DNA of 64,000 nt from Armatimonadota bacterium (lineage in GTDB: Bacteria; Armatimonadota; DTGP01; JAKQQT01), in contig DASXVS010000024.1 of the NCBI GenBank assembly GCA_036504095.1, positions 62,001 to 126,000 on the forward strand. The letters are read 5' to 3'. The notes below the pieces were generated by a model. That model saw nothing but the letters and a program-made list of their open reading frames with translations, was not told the DNA's origin and did not search any database. Both the position numbers and the translations under genes were made by a program. Position 1 is the first letter of the stretch; each line of letters begins with the position of its first letter. This document shows positions 35,777 to 44,650 of the stretch, piece after piece.

Positions 35777-36379
35777 CTATCGTGCTTTATTGGACCTCAG
35801 CCATTCCGCGGCTTGAGACATGGCTCGTCCGCGATGGCTGATGGCGTTCTTCTCTTTTTCGGACAGATTTGCCATTGTGCGGCCGGCTTCGGGAACATGG
35901 AAAATCGGATCGTAGCCGAACCCGCCATTCCCGGACGGCGCCAGAGCAATGACTCCCTCCACGCGGCCTTCACCTTCCCACAGCACGCCTTCGGGCCCGG
36001 CGATGCACGCAGCGCATACAAATCGTGCGGTGCGGTCTTGATATGGCACGGAGTCCAGAGCGTTCAGCAATTTCGCAATGCGATCGCCGTCGTCCGCATC
36101 ATCTCCCGCCCATCGCTTGCTATGCACGCCGGGTTCGCCGTTGAGACCATCGACCATCAAGCCGGAATCATCGGCCAGGGCAATGTTCTTGGTCGCCCGG
36201 GCCGTCGCCAGCGCCTTGATCCGGGCGTTCTCCGCAAACGTTGAGCCGGTCTCTTCTATCTCGGCCATTTCCGCCGGCGCCGCCGCGACTGCCCAGCCGC
36301 AATCGACGAGAAGGGACTCCATTTCGCGCACTTTGTGAGCGTTGGCGGTCGCCAGAATCAGCGTGTTTCGTGTTGCCAT
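35777..36379 (-). CDS. rdgB: XTP/dITP diphosphatase (HAM1/RdgB)
   Basis: Hydrolyses non-canonical purine triphosphates to monophosphates. About 200 residues from MATRNTLILATANAHKVRE, with the substrate-binding SGLMVDGLNGEPGVHSKRWAG and GNGGFGYDPIFHVPEAGRTMANL motifs. It lies directly after RNase PH, the common gene order. The longer frame to 36448 lies inside the rph 3' end. Confidence 0.95.
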   Translation of the reverse strand: MATRNTLILATANAHKVREMESLLVDCGWAVAAAPAEMAEIEETGSTFAENARIKALATARATKNIALADDSGLMVDGLNGEPGVHSKRWAGDDADDGDRIAKLLNALDSVPYQDRTARFVCAACIAGPEGVLWEGEGRVEGVIALAPSGNGGFGYDPIFHVPEAGRTMANLSEKEKNAISHRGRAMSQAAEWLRSNKAR

Positions 36380-36413
36380 GGGGTTCAACAATGACGCGGC
36401 GGAACCGGTTCCC

Positions 36414-37139
36414 TCAGTCGTCCCGGAGGGCGGCTTTCTGGGCTTCAAGCAGTGTCCGGACGCCGCCCTCGGCGAGGTCGAGCAAGCGGTTCAGCCGGTC
36501 GCGCCCGAACGGCAGGCCTTCGGCGGTGCCTTGGACTTCCACAAATTCGCCCGCCGATGTCATGACCACGTTCATGTCCACCGCGGCGGACGAATCCTCT
36601 GCGTAACAGAGGTCTAAAAGATCGCGGCTTTGGACAATCCCCACGCTCACGGCGGCGACCGCGTTGGCGACAGGCACGCGCTTCAGCCCGCGGTTGGCCA
36701 TCATCCAGCGAAACGCATCCACGAGGGCGACGTAGGCGCCGGTAATTGCAGCGGTGCGTGTACCGCCATCTGCCTGCATCACGTCACAGTCGAGCGTGAT
36801 CGTCCGTTCGCCGAAGGCCTCGAGGTCGACGATTGAGCGCAGACTGCGACCGATGAGACGCTGGATTTCAAGGCTGCGCCCGTTGGGCTTTCCGGGATCG
36901 CGTTGGGTGCGGGTATTGGTTGCCCGCGGAAGCATAGAGTACTCGGCGGTGACCCAACCCTTCCCGGAATCGCGCAGGAAAGGCGGCACGCGATCCTCAA
37001 CACTGGCCGCACAGATGACCTTGGTATCGCCGAACTCGATGAGGCAGGAGCCTTCGGCGTTCTTGAGGAATCTGCGGGTAATCGTCACGGGGCGCAACTC
37101 ATCGGGTGCCCGGCCATCTGAACGCACGCTCACTGTCAC
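36414..37139 (-). CDS. rph: Ribonuclease PH
   Basis: Phosphorolytic 3'-5' exoribonuclease that trims tRNA 3' ends. 241 residues with the signature [17 protein letters not shown]...[23 protein letters not shown], and [22 protein letters not shown]. Start is GTG 37139 or, better spaced behind GAGGAG, GTG 37133. Overlap or close spacing with rdgB implies co-transcription. Confidence 0.96.
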   Translation of the reverse strand: MTVSVRSDGRAPDELRPVTITRRFLKNAEGSCLIEFGDTKVICAASVEDRVPPFLRDSGKGWVTAEYSMLPRATNTRTQRDPGKPNGRSLEIQRLIGRSLRSIVDLEAFGERTITLDCDVMQADGGTRTAAITGAYVALVDAFRWMMANRGLKRVPVANAVAAVSVGIVQSRDLLDLCYAEDSSAAVDMNVVMTSAGEFVEVQGTAEGLPFGRDRLNRLLDLAEGGVRTLLEAQKAALRDD

Positions 37140-37208
37140 TCTCCTCTGTCACATTGCGGGTCTGGTGGAATCATACCCGCTCAGTGTAGGGGAGGCGCGG
37201 CGCGTTGT

Positions 37209-37565
37209 TCAAGACGGCTGCGGCACGCGGACGGACAGAGCCTCTGCCTCGGAGTCCATCAGCGATATCAACTGGGTGAGGCGGGTAATCTCGAACACCC
37301 GGCGGATGCGGGGGGACCGGCACACCACGGCAAGCTCGCCATTCCGGTCGCGCAGACGCGCCAGGGTTCCGACGAGGACGCCCAGGCCGGCGCTGTCGAT
37401 GTAGTCCAGCCCATCGAGGTTGATGACGATGAGGTGCGCGCCTGCTTCAATCGTCTCAGCGATGGCGGCCCGTGCCGTGGCGACGTGCGTGAAATCAAAC
37501 TGCCCCGAAAAGCGAATGATCACTGTGTCAGGCTGTGACGCCTCCGTTGATATGTCGAAACCCAT
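37209..37565 (-). CDS. STAS-domain anti-sigma factor antagonist
   Basis: 118 residues, SpoIIAA/RsbV-like. The phosphorylatable Ser lies in GLDYIDSAGLGVLVGTL. Such proteins bind an anti-sigma kinase when unphosphorylated and are reactivated by PP2C phosphatases; a SpoIIE-type phosphatase is encoded at 62549 in this window, but pairing is only a suggestion. No anti-sigma kinase gene adjoins. Soluble, single domain. Confidence 0.92.
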   Translation of the reverse strand: MGFDISTEASQPDTVIIRFSGQFDFTHVATARAAIAETIEAGAHLIVINLDGLDYIDSAGLGVLVGTLARLRDRNGELAVVCRSPRIRRVFEITRLTQLISLMDSEAEALSVRVPQPS

Positions 37566-37681
37566 GATCCGATCTCCCGCACATTAACATGTTATCTGTT
37601 TAGTGTACCCAGCCTTTGGCAAAACTATGCATTGTCGCCAGGCGAGCCCCGCCAGGGGACAAGCGAGCGACATGTCGCGTC

Positions 37682-37687
37682 TATAAT
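37682..37687 (+). promoter_or_regulatory. Candidate -10 box for holA
   Basis: Perfect TATAAT 37 bp upstream of the holA ATG at 37724. No recognisable -35 element at standard spacing. It supports 37724 as the real start rather than the longer frame beginning at 37616. Confidence 0.35.
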
Positions 37688-37723
37688 GAACACGCACGCG
37701 CACCCGGACTATCCATTTCCAGC

Positions 37724-38773
37724 ATGGCTAACGAAAAAAACCACCCCGTATACTTCCTGAAGGGCAAGGAGGCCGTTCTGCGCAACGAAGCGCTGAACTC
37801 CCTCATCGAGCGCTTTACGGACGCGGCATTCCGTGATTTCGACCTCGAGCGGATCGACGGGCGTGACGCCACGGCCGAGCGCGTCCTGTCCGCCCTGGGC
37901 GGTGTTCCTTTTGCGTCCGAGAAGCGCGTGGTCGTCGTCGACGATGCACAGAGGATGCCCACCGAGGAGGTCGAGAAGATCCAGAAACTCCTCCCGAAGA
38001 GCATCGGTGCGATGAGCGTGGTGATCTTCGTGGCAGGCGAAACGGGCGAGGAGAAAAAGGGCGGCGACGACAACGGTGGCGGGAAGTCAGCGCAGAAAGT
38101 AGCCGGCATCGTGCGGCGGCTGGACTCGCTCTGCAAATCACTAGGCGTAGTGCAGAAATTCGACGTCCTCAAGCCGCCCGAGGCGGCGCGCTGGCTCGCG
38201 GCCGCCGTGGCCCGGACCGGCAAGAGCATGGACACCCAGGCCCGGACCGAACTGCTCGCGCGCGTCGGGTGCGATCTGGGCGCCCTCGCCATGGAACTCG
38301 ACAAGTTGGCGGCGTTCAGCGGCAACCGGGCGACCATCACGCGGGATGACGTGCGGACGGTTGTTTCCGAGAGCACGGAGTTCAGCGTCTTCGTGATGAC
38401 AGACGCTATCTGCGCGGGGAACGCCGCCCTCGCGCTATCAACGCTGCACGGCCTGCGCGCCAACAACGAGCCCGCGCTGCGCATCCTCCCGATGATCGCG
38501 TGGCAGTACCGCCTCGTCTGGCAAGCGAAAATGATGGCCGAGGATCGAACCGCCGCTGACCGTCTTCCGCGCGAGAAGAACTTGTTGAAGATGGGGGAGT
38601 GGAACCGGGAAAAAGCAGCCAAGCAGGCGCGCATGGTTACGTGGGAGCGCCTGCGACGCGCCTTCCGGCTTATCCTGGACAGGGACCTGGCGCTGAAGGG
38701 GATCGAGGGGCCCGCCGCGGACGAGGACGAATCGCTCGAGACTCTCATCGTGGAATTGTGCCGGAAGGGCTGA
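37724..38773 (+). CDS. holA: DNA polymerase III subunit delta
   Basis: Clamp-loader subunit that opens the beta clamp. About 349 residues from MANEKNHPVYFLKGKEAVLRNEAL. Delta-type features: YFLKGKE at the N-terminus, LDLER-like FDLERIDGRD, ALGGVPFASEKRVVVVDDAQRM, and the C-terminal domain with GCDLGALAMELDKLAAFSG. A Gly/Lys/Asp-rich loop (EEKKGGDDNGGGK, about residues 110-122) is an extra insert. Identity rests on the whole pattern since delta lacks catalytic residues. Confidence 0.9.
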   Translation: MANEKNHPVYFLKGKEAVLRNEALNSLIERFTDAAFRDFDLERIDGRDATAERVLSALGGVPFASEKRVVVVDDAQRMPTEEVEKIQKLLPKSIGAMSVVIFVAGETGEEKKGGDDNGGGKSAQKVAGIVRRLDSLCKSLGVVQKFDVLKPPEAARWLAAAVARTGKSMDTQARTELLARVGCDLGALAMELDKLAAFSGNRATITRDDVRTVVSESTEFSVFVMTDAICAGNAALALSTLHGLRANNEPALRILPMIAWQYRLVWQAKMMAEDRTAADRLPREKNLLKMGEWNREKAAKQARMVTWERLRRAFRLILDRDLALKGIEGPAADEDESLETLIVELCRKG

Positions 38774-38809
38774 GCCGACGTGGGCGTGGCCGTTGGCTAC
38801 GCCCCGGGG

Positions 38810-38815
38810 TATAAT
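38810..38815 (+). promoter_or_regulatory. Candidate -10 box for the small membrane protein gene
   Basis: Perfect TATAAT 58 bp upstream of the ATG at 38873; no clear -35 at normal spacing. Confidence 0.3.
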
Positions 38816-38872
38816 GGCGTCAGGATGTGCACCGCGGACGCGTTGCGCAATTCCTGTGCCGAAGGAGTCGTC

Positions 38873-39136
38873 ATGAATGAGTTCTCATATTTGAAAGCCG
38901 CGAAGCGCCGGAGAAGGACCGTCGCCTGGGCTTTTCTAGTGCCGACCACGTTCGCGACAATCGCGCTGATGCTCGGAGTCAACGTCCAGATACGTTTCCG
39001 GGAGGAGTATTACTACCACGATCCACTTTACGCGCCATTCACGCCTCCTGCACGCCCGCTTGATCCAACCAGTGATTTGAATGAGCCATGGAGAACTCTA
39101 TTCTCCAGCGCTCCGACCATCGAGCACAGAGGTTAG
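38873..39136 (+). CDS. Small single-pass membrane protein, function unknown
   Basis: 87 residues from MNEFSYLKAAKRRRR, with GAAGGAG as ribosome binding site. A basic patch (KRRRR) precedes one membrane helix (AWAFLVPTTFATIALMLGV), then a Pro/Tyr-rich outside tail (REEYYYHDPLYAPFTPPARP). N-in/C-out topology follows from the positive-inside rule. It ends 6 bp before the secreted GH128 gene, so it may be co-transcribed with it. Confidence 0.6.
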   Translation: MNEFSYLKAAKRRRRTVAWAFLVPTTFATIALMLGVNVQIRFREEYYYHDPLYAPFTPPARPLDPTSDLNEPWRTLFSSAPTIEHRG

Positions 39137-39142
39137 CCCCGG

Positions 39143-40399
39143 ATGCCCCGTGTTCAAACGCCTGCAATCTCAACACTGGCGCTCTGCTGTCTGCTCAGCG
39201 CGACCGTCCTCGCCAACCCCACCACGGGTGTCTACCGCCTCACCACGCGCGGCCAACCGGGCATGTGCCTGGACGTCTACGGCTTCGGAAACGCCAATGG
39301 CACGGCCGTTCAACTCTGGACCGCCAACAAGACGAGCAATCAGCAGTGGCTCGTCGAGCAGCAGGCCGACGGCGCCTACAAGATCTACGCCTACTCCGGC
39401 CGGAACTCCCTCCAGATGCTGGACTGCAATAACGGTGTGTCCACAAACGGCAACTCCGTCACGACCTGGGAGGACAACGGCAACACGGCGCAGCAATGGT
39501 GGTTCAAGGACGTTGGAAACGGCTACTACCGCATCATCCCGAAGAACGCAGGCGTGACGTCCAACCAGACACTCGAGATCCGTAATGGGAACTCGGCGAA
39601 GGCCGGCGACACAACGGATATCTACGCCTACTGGGGAGGCGACAACCAGGTCTTCAGACTGGATTGGGCCGGCGTCGCCAAGGTGCTGCCCAGCCCGAAG
39701 AAAGGCCTCGGAGGCCGCGAGACCAAGGTTCCGTACCTGAACGGCGCGTGGTACTACACCTGGGGCGGCGATCGGCCGGCAGACGCCCCGAGCGGAGCGG
39801 AATTCGTGCCGATGGTCTGGGGCTACTACGGCAACGCGAACAACTCGCAGGTGAACTGGCTGGCCGGAGTGAAGGGCCAGCCCGGCGTGCGGTACCTGCT
39901 GGGGTTCAACGAACCGGACAACTCGACGCAGGCCAACCTTTCCGTCGCTTACGCCCTGGAGGGCTGGCAGTATATGGTCGGCACCGGTCTACCACTGGGC
40001 AGCCCGGCCACCGTCCACGCGGACAACCAGTGGATGAAGGACTTCATGGGGGGCTGTGCGACCAAAGGCTACCGAGTGGACTTCGTCTGCATCCACTGGT
40101 ACGGGGGAAACGACCCGTGGGGCTTCCTGAGCCACGTGGATTACATACACAACCTCTACGGCAAACCCGTGTGGATCACGGAGTTTGCGCCCGCGGACTG
40201 GTCCGGCAACCGTGGAATCTCGCCGGCGCAATGCGCCGATTTCGCCCGGACAGTGCTGCCGGAGCTGAATCGGCGCGACTATGTTCAGCGCTACGCCTGG
40301 TTCTCCGCCGGCACCGGAGACGCGGCCCTGGGAGCGGCCGCACTGGTAAACAACGATGGCACACTCACCGACCTTGGGCGTCTCTACGGACGCCTGTAG
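39143..40399 (+). CDS. Secreted ricin-lectin/GH128 beta-1,3-glucanase-like protein
   Basis: 418 residues with signal peptide ending TVLA. Residues about 27-175 form a ricin-type beta-trefoil (GQPGMCLDVYGFGNANGTAVQLW...QQWLVEQQADGAYKI...QQWWFKDVGNGYYRI), a carbohydrate-binding module. From about 200 on stands a GH128 domain (glycosyl hydrolase catalytic core): YLLGFNEPDN (acid/base Glu), FVCIHWYGG, and PVWITEFAPADW (nucleophile Glu). It should cut beta-1,3-glucans such as laminarin, curdlan or fungal wall glucan. Confidence 0.88.
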   Translation: MPRVQTPAISTLALCCLLSATVLANPTTGVYRLTTRGQPGMCLDVYGFGNANGTAVQLWTANKTSNQQWLVEQQADGAYKIYAYSGRNSLQMLDCNNGVSTNGNSVTTWEDNGNTAQQWWFKDVGNGYYRIIPKNAGVTSNQTLEIRNGNSAKAGDTTDIYAYWGGDNQVFRLDWAGVAKVLPSPKKGLGGRETKVPYLNGAWYYTWGGDRPADAPSGAEFVPMVWGYYGNANNSQVNWLAGVKGQPGVRYLLGFNEPDNSTQANLSVAYALEGWQYMVGTGLPLGSPATVHADNQWMKDFMGGCATKGYRVDFVCIHWYGGNDPWGFLSHVDYIHNLYGKPVWITEFAPADWSGNRGISPAQCADFARTVLPELNRRDYVQRYAWFSAGTGDAALGAAALVNNDGTLTDLGRLYGRL

Positions 40400-40413
40400 G
40401 CGCTGCGCCCATG

Positions 40414-40458
40414 CCAACGAATTGGTTGGCTTCCGAAGCCAAGTCGGCCTTCGCCGAC
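40414..40458. repeat. REP-like double palindrome
   Basis: CCAACGAATTGG, then TTGGCTT-CCG-AAGCCAA (40426-40442) and GTCGGC-CTTC-GCCGAC (40443-40458) back to back. The layout of two neighbouring palindromes with 3-4 bp loops resembles the right flank of the RAYT cassette. It is 14 bp upstream of the LamG gene start. Confidence 0.75.
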
Positions 40459-40471
40459 CGGGGATAGATTC

Positions 40472-41461
40472 TTGAGCAAGACACTGGAAACCGCACTGAC
40501 GAAAGCACTGCCGACAGCCGCGCTGGCAGTGTGGATGCTTGCGCCGTGCCACGGTCAGTCATTGCTTCACCGGTACAGTTTCAACGGCAATGCGAACGAC
40601 TCCGTCGGGACCGCCCACGGCGCCGTGGTGGGAAGCGTGTCCATCGTGCCGGCGTGGGGCGCGAACGGCACGGCCATTTTCACGGGCGGGACCTCCAGCA
40701 GCGGCCCGGGGTACATCCGGCTTCCGGTGACAGCAGTCAGCGGGCTGCAAAACGCGACAATCGAGATCTTCACCGCCAACTTCAGCACGCCGCTCGACGT
40801 CTACGGCCAGGCGGGCGGGTACTTTCAGGCGTTGTTCTCCGTGGCCGGAGCGTACGGCAGCCTCACCAACTACTCCATCCTCTCGCCAAACCGGAGCGGC
40901 GCCGGAATCGGCCTGGGCACACGTTCGGACGGCGCGGCAGAGAATGTGATTGTGAGCCCGGACCCGCTGCCGGTTTCCTACGGCAACCACGTGGTGCATC
41001 TCGTCTTTTCGGGCTTCGGCGGAATCGGCGCGACGGGCGTCGCGGCGGTCTATCTCGACGGCGTCAAAGTTGCGCAAGGGGCCACCGTCTACTCTTTCGC
41101 GAAGGTTGCCGCCGGTGCGGGAGGCATCAGCGTGGTCGGCATCGGAGGGGGCTCACCATTCAACGATCCCACGTTCAGGGGCAGCATGAGCGAGGTCCGG
41201 ATCTACAACGGCGCTCTCAACGCCGCGCAGATCGCAGCAAACGTGGCAATGGGGCCGGGCGCCCTCGGCTTCACTCCGCCGTACACTCTCGCGGAGGCGG
41301 CCCGCGCCGCGCAGATCGCCGGCGGGGTGGGCGCCGCCGCCACTTCGTGGGAGAAAACCAGGCTGAATGTGGAGATCGGCGGAGGCTCCGCAACCGCGAT
41401 AGACCTTCTGGACGCGCTTCGGATCGCGCGACGCGCGACGGGGCTGGAATCCAATCCCTGA
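40472..41461 (+). CDS. Secreted LamG (concanavalin A-like lectin) protein with degenerate dockerin-like tail
   Basis: 329 residues, start TTG 40472 (weak ribosome binding site GGGGA). Signal peptide ends PCHG. Residues about 35-250 form a laminin-G-like/ConA jelly-roll (LHRYSFNGNANDSVGTAHGAVVG...FRGSMSEVRIYNGALNAAQIAANV). The tail (TLAEAARAAQIAGGV...VEIGGGSATAIDLLDALRIARRATGLESNP) resembles the dockerin-like end of the beta-helix protein at 7524, although here the Ca-binding Asp/Asn positions are mostly lost. A polysaccharide-binding or sorted cell-surface protein is likely; no catalytic domain is visible. Confidence 0.75.
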   Translation: MSKTLETALTKALPTAALAVWMLAPCHGQSLLHRYSFNGNANDSVGTAHGAVVGSVSIVPAWGANGTAIFTGGTSSSGPGYIRLPVTAVSGLQNATIEIFTANFSTPLDVYGQAGGYFQALFSVAGAYGSLTNYSILSPNRSGAGIGLGTRSDGAAENVIVSPDPLPVSYGNHVVHLVFSGFGGIGATGVAAVYLDGVKVAQGATVYSFAKVAAGAGGISVVGIGGGSPFNDPTFRGSMSEVRIYNGALNAAQIAANVAMGPGALGFTPPYTLAEAARAAQIAGGVGAAATSWEKTRLNVEIGGGSATAIDLLDALRIARRATGLESNP

Positions 41462-41560
41462 ATGGCCTCAGGCAGGCGATTCGTCCGGCCGTCATGGTGA
41501 CGCGAGCCGTCTCATTTGACGCCGGTTTTCATGGGTCCAAGCGTGCAGGCGCCGTCCGGG
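41462..41560. other. Intergenic, nothing recognised
   Basis: About 100 bp after the LamG gene with no convincing ORF, repeat or terminator; the promoter of the aldolase gene follows. Confidence 0.4.
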
Positions 41561-41589
41561 TTTACTTTGGCCCGCCGATTTCCTATAAC
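41561..41589 (+). promoter_or_regulatory. Sigma-70-type promoter of the aldolase gene
   Basis: TTTACT (41561-41566) and TATAAC (41584-41589) are separated by exactly 17 bp. The leader would be about 75 nt with a small stem (TTCCGGCAATCCTGGCCGGA) and ends with AAGGAG (41660-41665), 7 bp before the ATG. Confidence 0.55.
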
Positions 41590-41630
41590 ATGGAGGTGCT
41601 GACACTGCTTTCCTGACGATTGAATAGTAA

Positions 41631-42629
<999 letters not shown>

Positions 42630-42637
42630 GTGGAAAC

Positions 42638-42691
42638 GATGAAGTATGAGCGATGAGCGATGAATCCCGGTTCGGGGATTCATCGCTCATC
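42638..42691. repeat. Heptamer hairpin repeat (GATGARC type) after fba
   Basis: GATGAAG, TATGAGC, GATGAGC, GATGAAT, then a CCCGGTTCGGGG hairpin core, and inverse units ATTCATC, GCTCATC. It forms one long stem directly after fba, followed by GGGTTTTGG, so it may serve as a terminator. The same 7-mer occurs near the GNAT gene start at 48142. Confidence 0.85.
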
Positions 42692-42749
42692 GGGTTTTGG
42701 GCGAACCATATCCGCGGAAGAGTGCGTCAAGTGGAGTTGGAGGCATACC

Positions 42750-43271
42750 ATGCAGATGCGCTCGACGGTCACCATCTTCCTTTGCGGAGTACTCGGCGCG
42801 GTTGTTCTGGCGGCAACCGCCAATACCATCAACTCCCAGGTTAGCCCTGAGTACTTCCGCGTCGTGATGGGTTGGGAGAGTGTGACAAACCTGTCGCGAA
42901 CCATCGTTGCCCAGGGCATCCTCGAAGCCCTCGTAGCCGGCACGTTACTGTCCCTCACGCTCACTTGCGGAATCGTCCTCACCATGCGTTCGGAGGCATC
43001 GATCCGCGCCGGATTGTCGTGCCTGGCACGCATTTTGGTCGGGGCGGCTGCTGGCTGGCTGGCCGGAGGCGCAATTGGAGTGCTGCTCTGTTCCCTGGGC
43101 CCTGATCTGTTCGCAAACGCGTTCTATGGAGCCGGAAAGCCACTATCGATATCGCGTTTCGCGTGGGTCGGGGGATCCATCTGGGGCATCTATCTCGGAG
43201 CGGTCGTTTCGATAGTATTGGTGCTAGTCGCGCTCAAATCGTCTCAGGAATCCGTGCCCCGGAAGAGATAG
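42750..43271 (+). CDS. Membrane protein of unknown function
   Basis: 173 residues from MQMRSTVTIF (TTGGAGG upstream as ribosome binding site). About four hydrophobic segments: VTIFLCGVLGAVVLAATA, GILEALVAGTLLSLTLTCGIVL, LARILVGAAAGWLAGGAIGVLLC and VGGSIWGIYLGAVVSIVLVLVAL. No known motif. It is separated from fba by a hairpin repeat and lies convergent to the MFS gene. Confidence 0.65.
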   Translation: MQMRSTVTIFLCGVLGAVVLAATANTINSQVSPEYFRVVMGWESVTNLSRTIVAQGILEALVAGTLLSLTLTCGIVLTMRSEASIRAGLSCLARILVGAAAGWLAGGAIGVLLCSLGPDLFANAFYGAGKPLSISRFAWVGGSIWGIYLGAVVSIVLVLVALKSSQESVPRKR

Positions 43272-43311
43272 AACCGCTCGCTGCCGAAACCAACCTGGGC
43301 GGCTCGGGAAT

Positions 43312-44559
43312 TCATCGCACCGCGTTCGTCGTTTCCGTTCGTCCGTCCGTGGCGATCAGGATGGTCAAGGCAAGATAGCACGCTGGGACGAGGTAGAAGG
43401 CCGATTGGAGGCCGCCGGTGTGGTTTCCGATGAAGCCCATCAGCCACGTAAAGAACCCGCAGCCCGGCACCCCCGCGCATGCGAGCAGGATCATCAGCAT
43501 CGTGGTATCGGTGTCCGGCAGGCGGTCGGCGCTGTAGCTCTGGATGCTGGGCCAGTACGGCGCGCTGGCGATGCCGGCGGCAAACAGGACCACGAAGAAC
43601 CAATTCATGTGCCCTATGACCGGCAGAAGCAGCGTTATCACTACGCCCGCCGCGCCGGAGCCGATGATGAGCGACCGCAGATGGTTCTGGTGGAGCAGCC
43701 AGCCGGAACCAATGCGCCCCGCCATCATCCCGGCCGCGAAGCAGGCCGTCCCGACCCCGCCGGCCCACGCGGCGGCGGCGAAATGGAGTTGAATGTAACT
43801 GGCGCACCAGAACGTGAGGCAGAACTCGCCGCCACCCGCAACGAACATGGCGGCGAAATAACGCCAGAACCGCGGTTCACGGACGATAGCGGACGCATGG
43901 CCCCACACGGCGGCGGCTGGAACGGAATCGGCAAACGCCATTTCCGCGCGGACACCCTTCCGCGGAATCACGAGCAGAAGGGCCGGCGCCAGCGACAACG
44001 CCGCCACCCCCGCCGTGATCACCCGCCACGACACCCCTACGCTCAGCAGCCAGCCGGCCGCCAGGACCGTGATGAAGACCCCCACCGACCAGAACGCATG
44101 CGACAAATTGACGTACCGGCCCGGCTCGCGCGCGTGCAATTGCTGTACAAACGGGGTCGCAAGCCCCTCGATAACGCCCTCACCCAGACCCGCCACCGAA
44201 AGGGCCAGCAGCAGCATCACGTAGTTCGGAGCGAATGCGCACAGCGCCATCCCGGCGCCCATTGCGAGAATGGACCAGCCCAGGGTACCGCGAATGCCCC
44301 ATCGGGCCGCGGCGAAGCCGCACGCCAGCATCGCACAAACCAGTGCCGCGGTGCGGCCAATCTGCAGTGCGCCTCCCGCCGTGAGGCCTCCGGCTTCCAG
44401 CGAAAAGCCGAGTTCGCGGGCCAGCTCAACCAGTGACACCGGAATCACGACTGAACCGGCGGCGTAGATGGCGTAGGTCAGAAATGACGCGATGTCGTAG
44501 CGCCCGATCTGCAGGCGCCTATTTGAATCGGAGTCAACCACAAAGACACCAAGGCACAA
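43312..44559 (-). CDS. MFS transporter
   Basis: 415 residues, about 12 hydrophobic segments (FLTYAIYAAGSVVIPVSLVEL; ALVCAMLACGFAAARWG). The pattern GRIGSGWLLHQN after helix 8 is the usual loop motif. The nearest recognised group is the sugar/fucose-permease-like family, but no substrate can be named. The first codon is TTG 44559 in the octamer repeat (44538-44562); GTG at 44541 is an alternative, and the first about 9 residues (MCLGVFVVD) are repeat-encoded. It follows the heparinase gene on the same strand. Confidence 0.85.
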   Translation of the reverse strand: MCLGVFVVDSDSNRRLQIGRYDIASFLTYAIYAAGSVVIPVSLVELARELGFSLEAGGLTAGGALQIGRTAALVCAMLACGFAAARWGIRGTLGWSILAMGAGMALCAFAPNYVMLLLALSVAGLGEGVIEGLATPFVQQLHAREPGRYVNLSHAFWSVGVFITVLAAGWLLSVGVSWRVITAGVAALSLAPALLLVIPRKGVRAEMAFADSVPAAAVWGHASAIVREPRFWRYFAAMFVAGGGEFCLTFWCASYIQLHFAAAAWAGGVGTACFAAGMMAGRIGSGWLLHQNHLRSLIIGSGAAGVVITLLLPVIGHMNWFFVVLFAAGIASAPYWPSIQSYSADRLPDTDTTMLMILLACAGVPGCGFFTWLMGFIGNHTGGLQSAFYLVPACYLALTILIATDGRTETTNAVR

Positions 44560-44650
44560 AGTCGCAGATATTGATGTGTGCCCGAATGGATATGACTCCC
44601 AGATTCAGGGATTCCGAATTCGCTTTGTGCCTTTGTGCCTTTGCGGTCAT
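44538..44650. repeat. Inverted pair of octamer repeats (ACCACAAAG / CTTTGTGC)
   Basis: ACCACAAAGACACCAAGGCA (from 44538) and CTTTGTGC CTTTGTGC CTTTGCGG (44623-44646) are inverse-related. The left arm encodes the N-terminus of the MFS protein and the right arm runs up to the stop codon of the heparinase-like gene (44647-44649). The gap holds no other element I can name. Confidence 0.7.
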
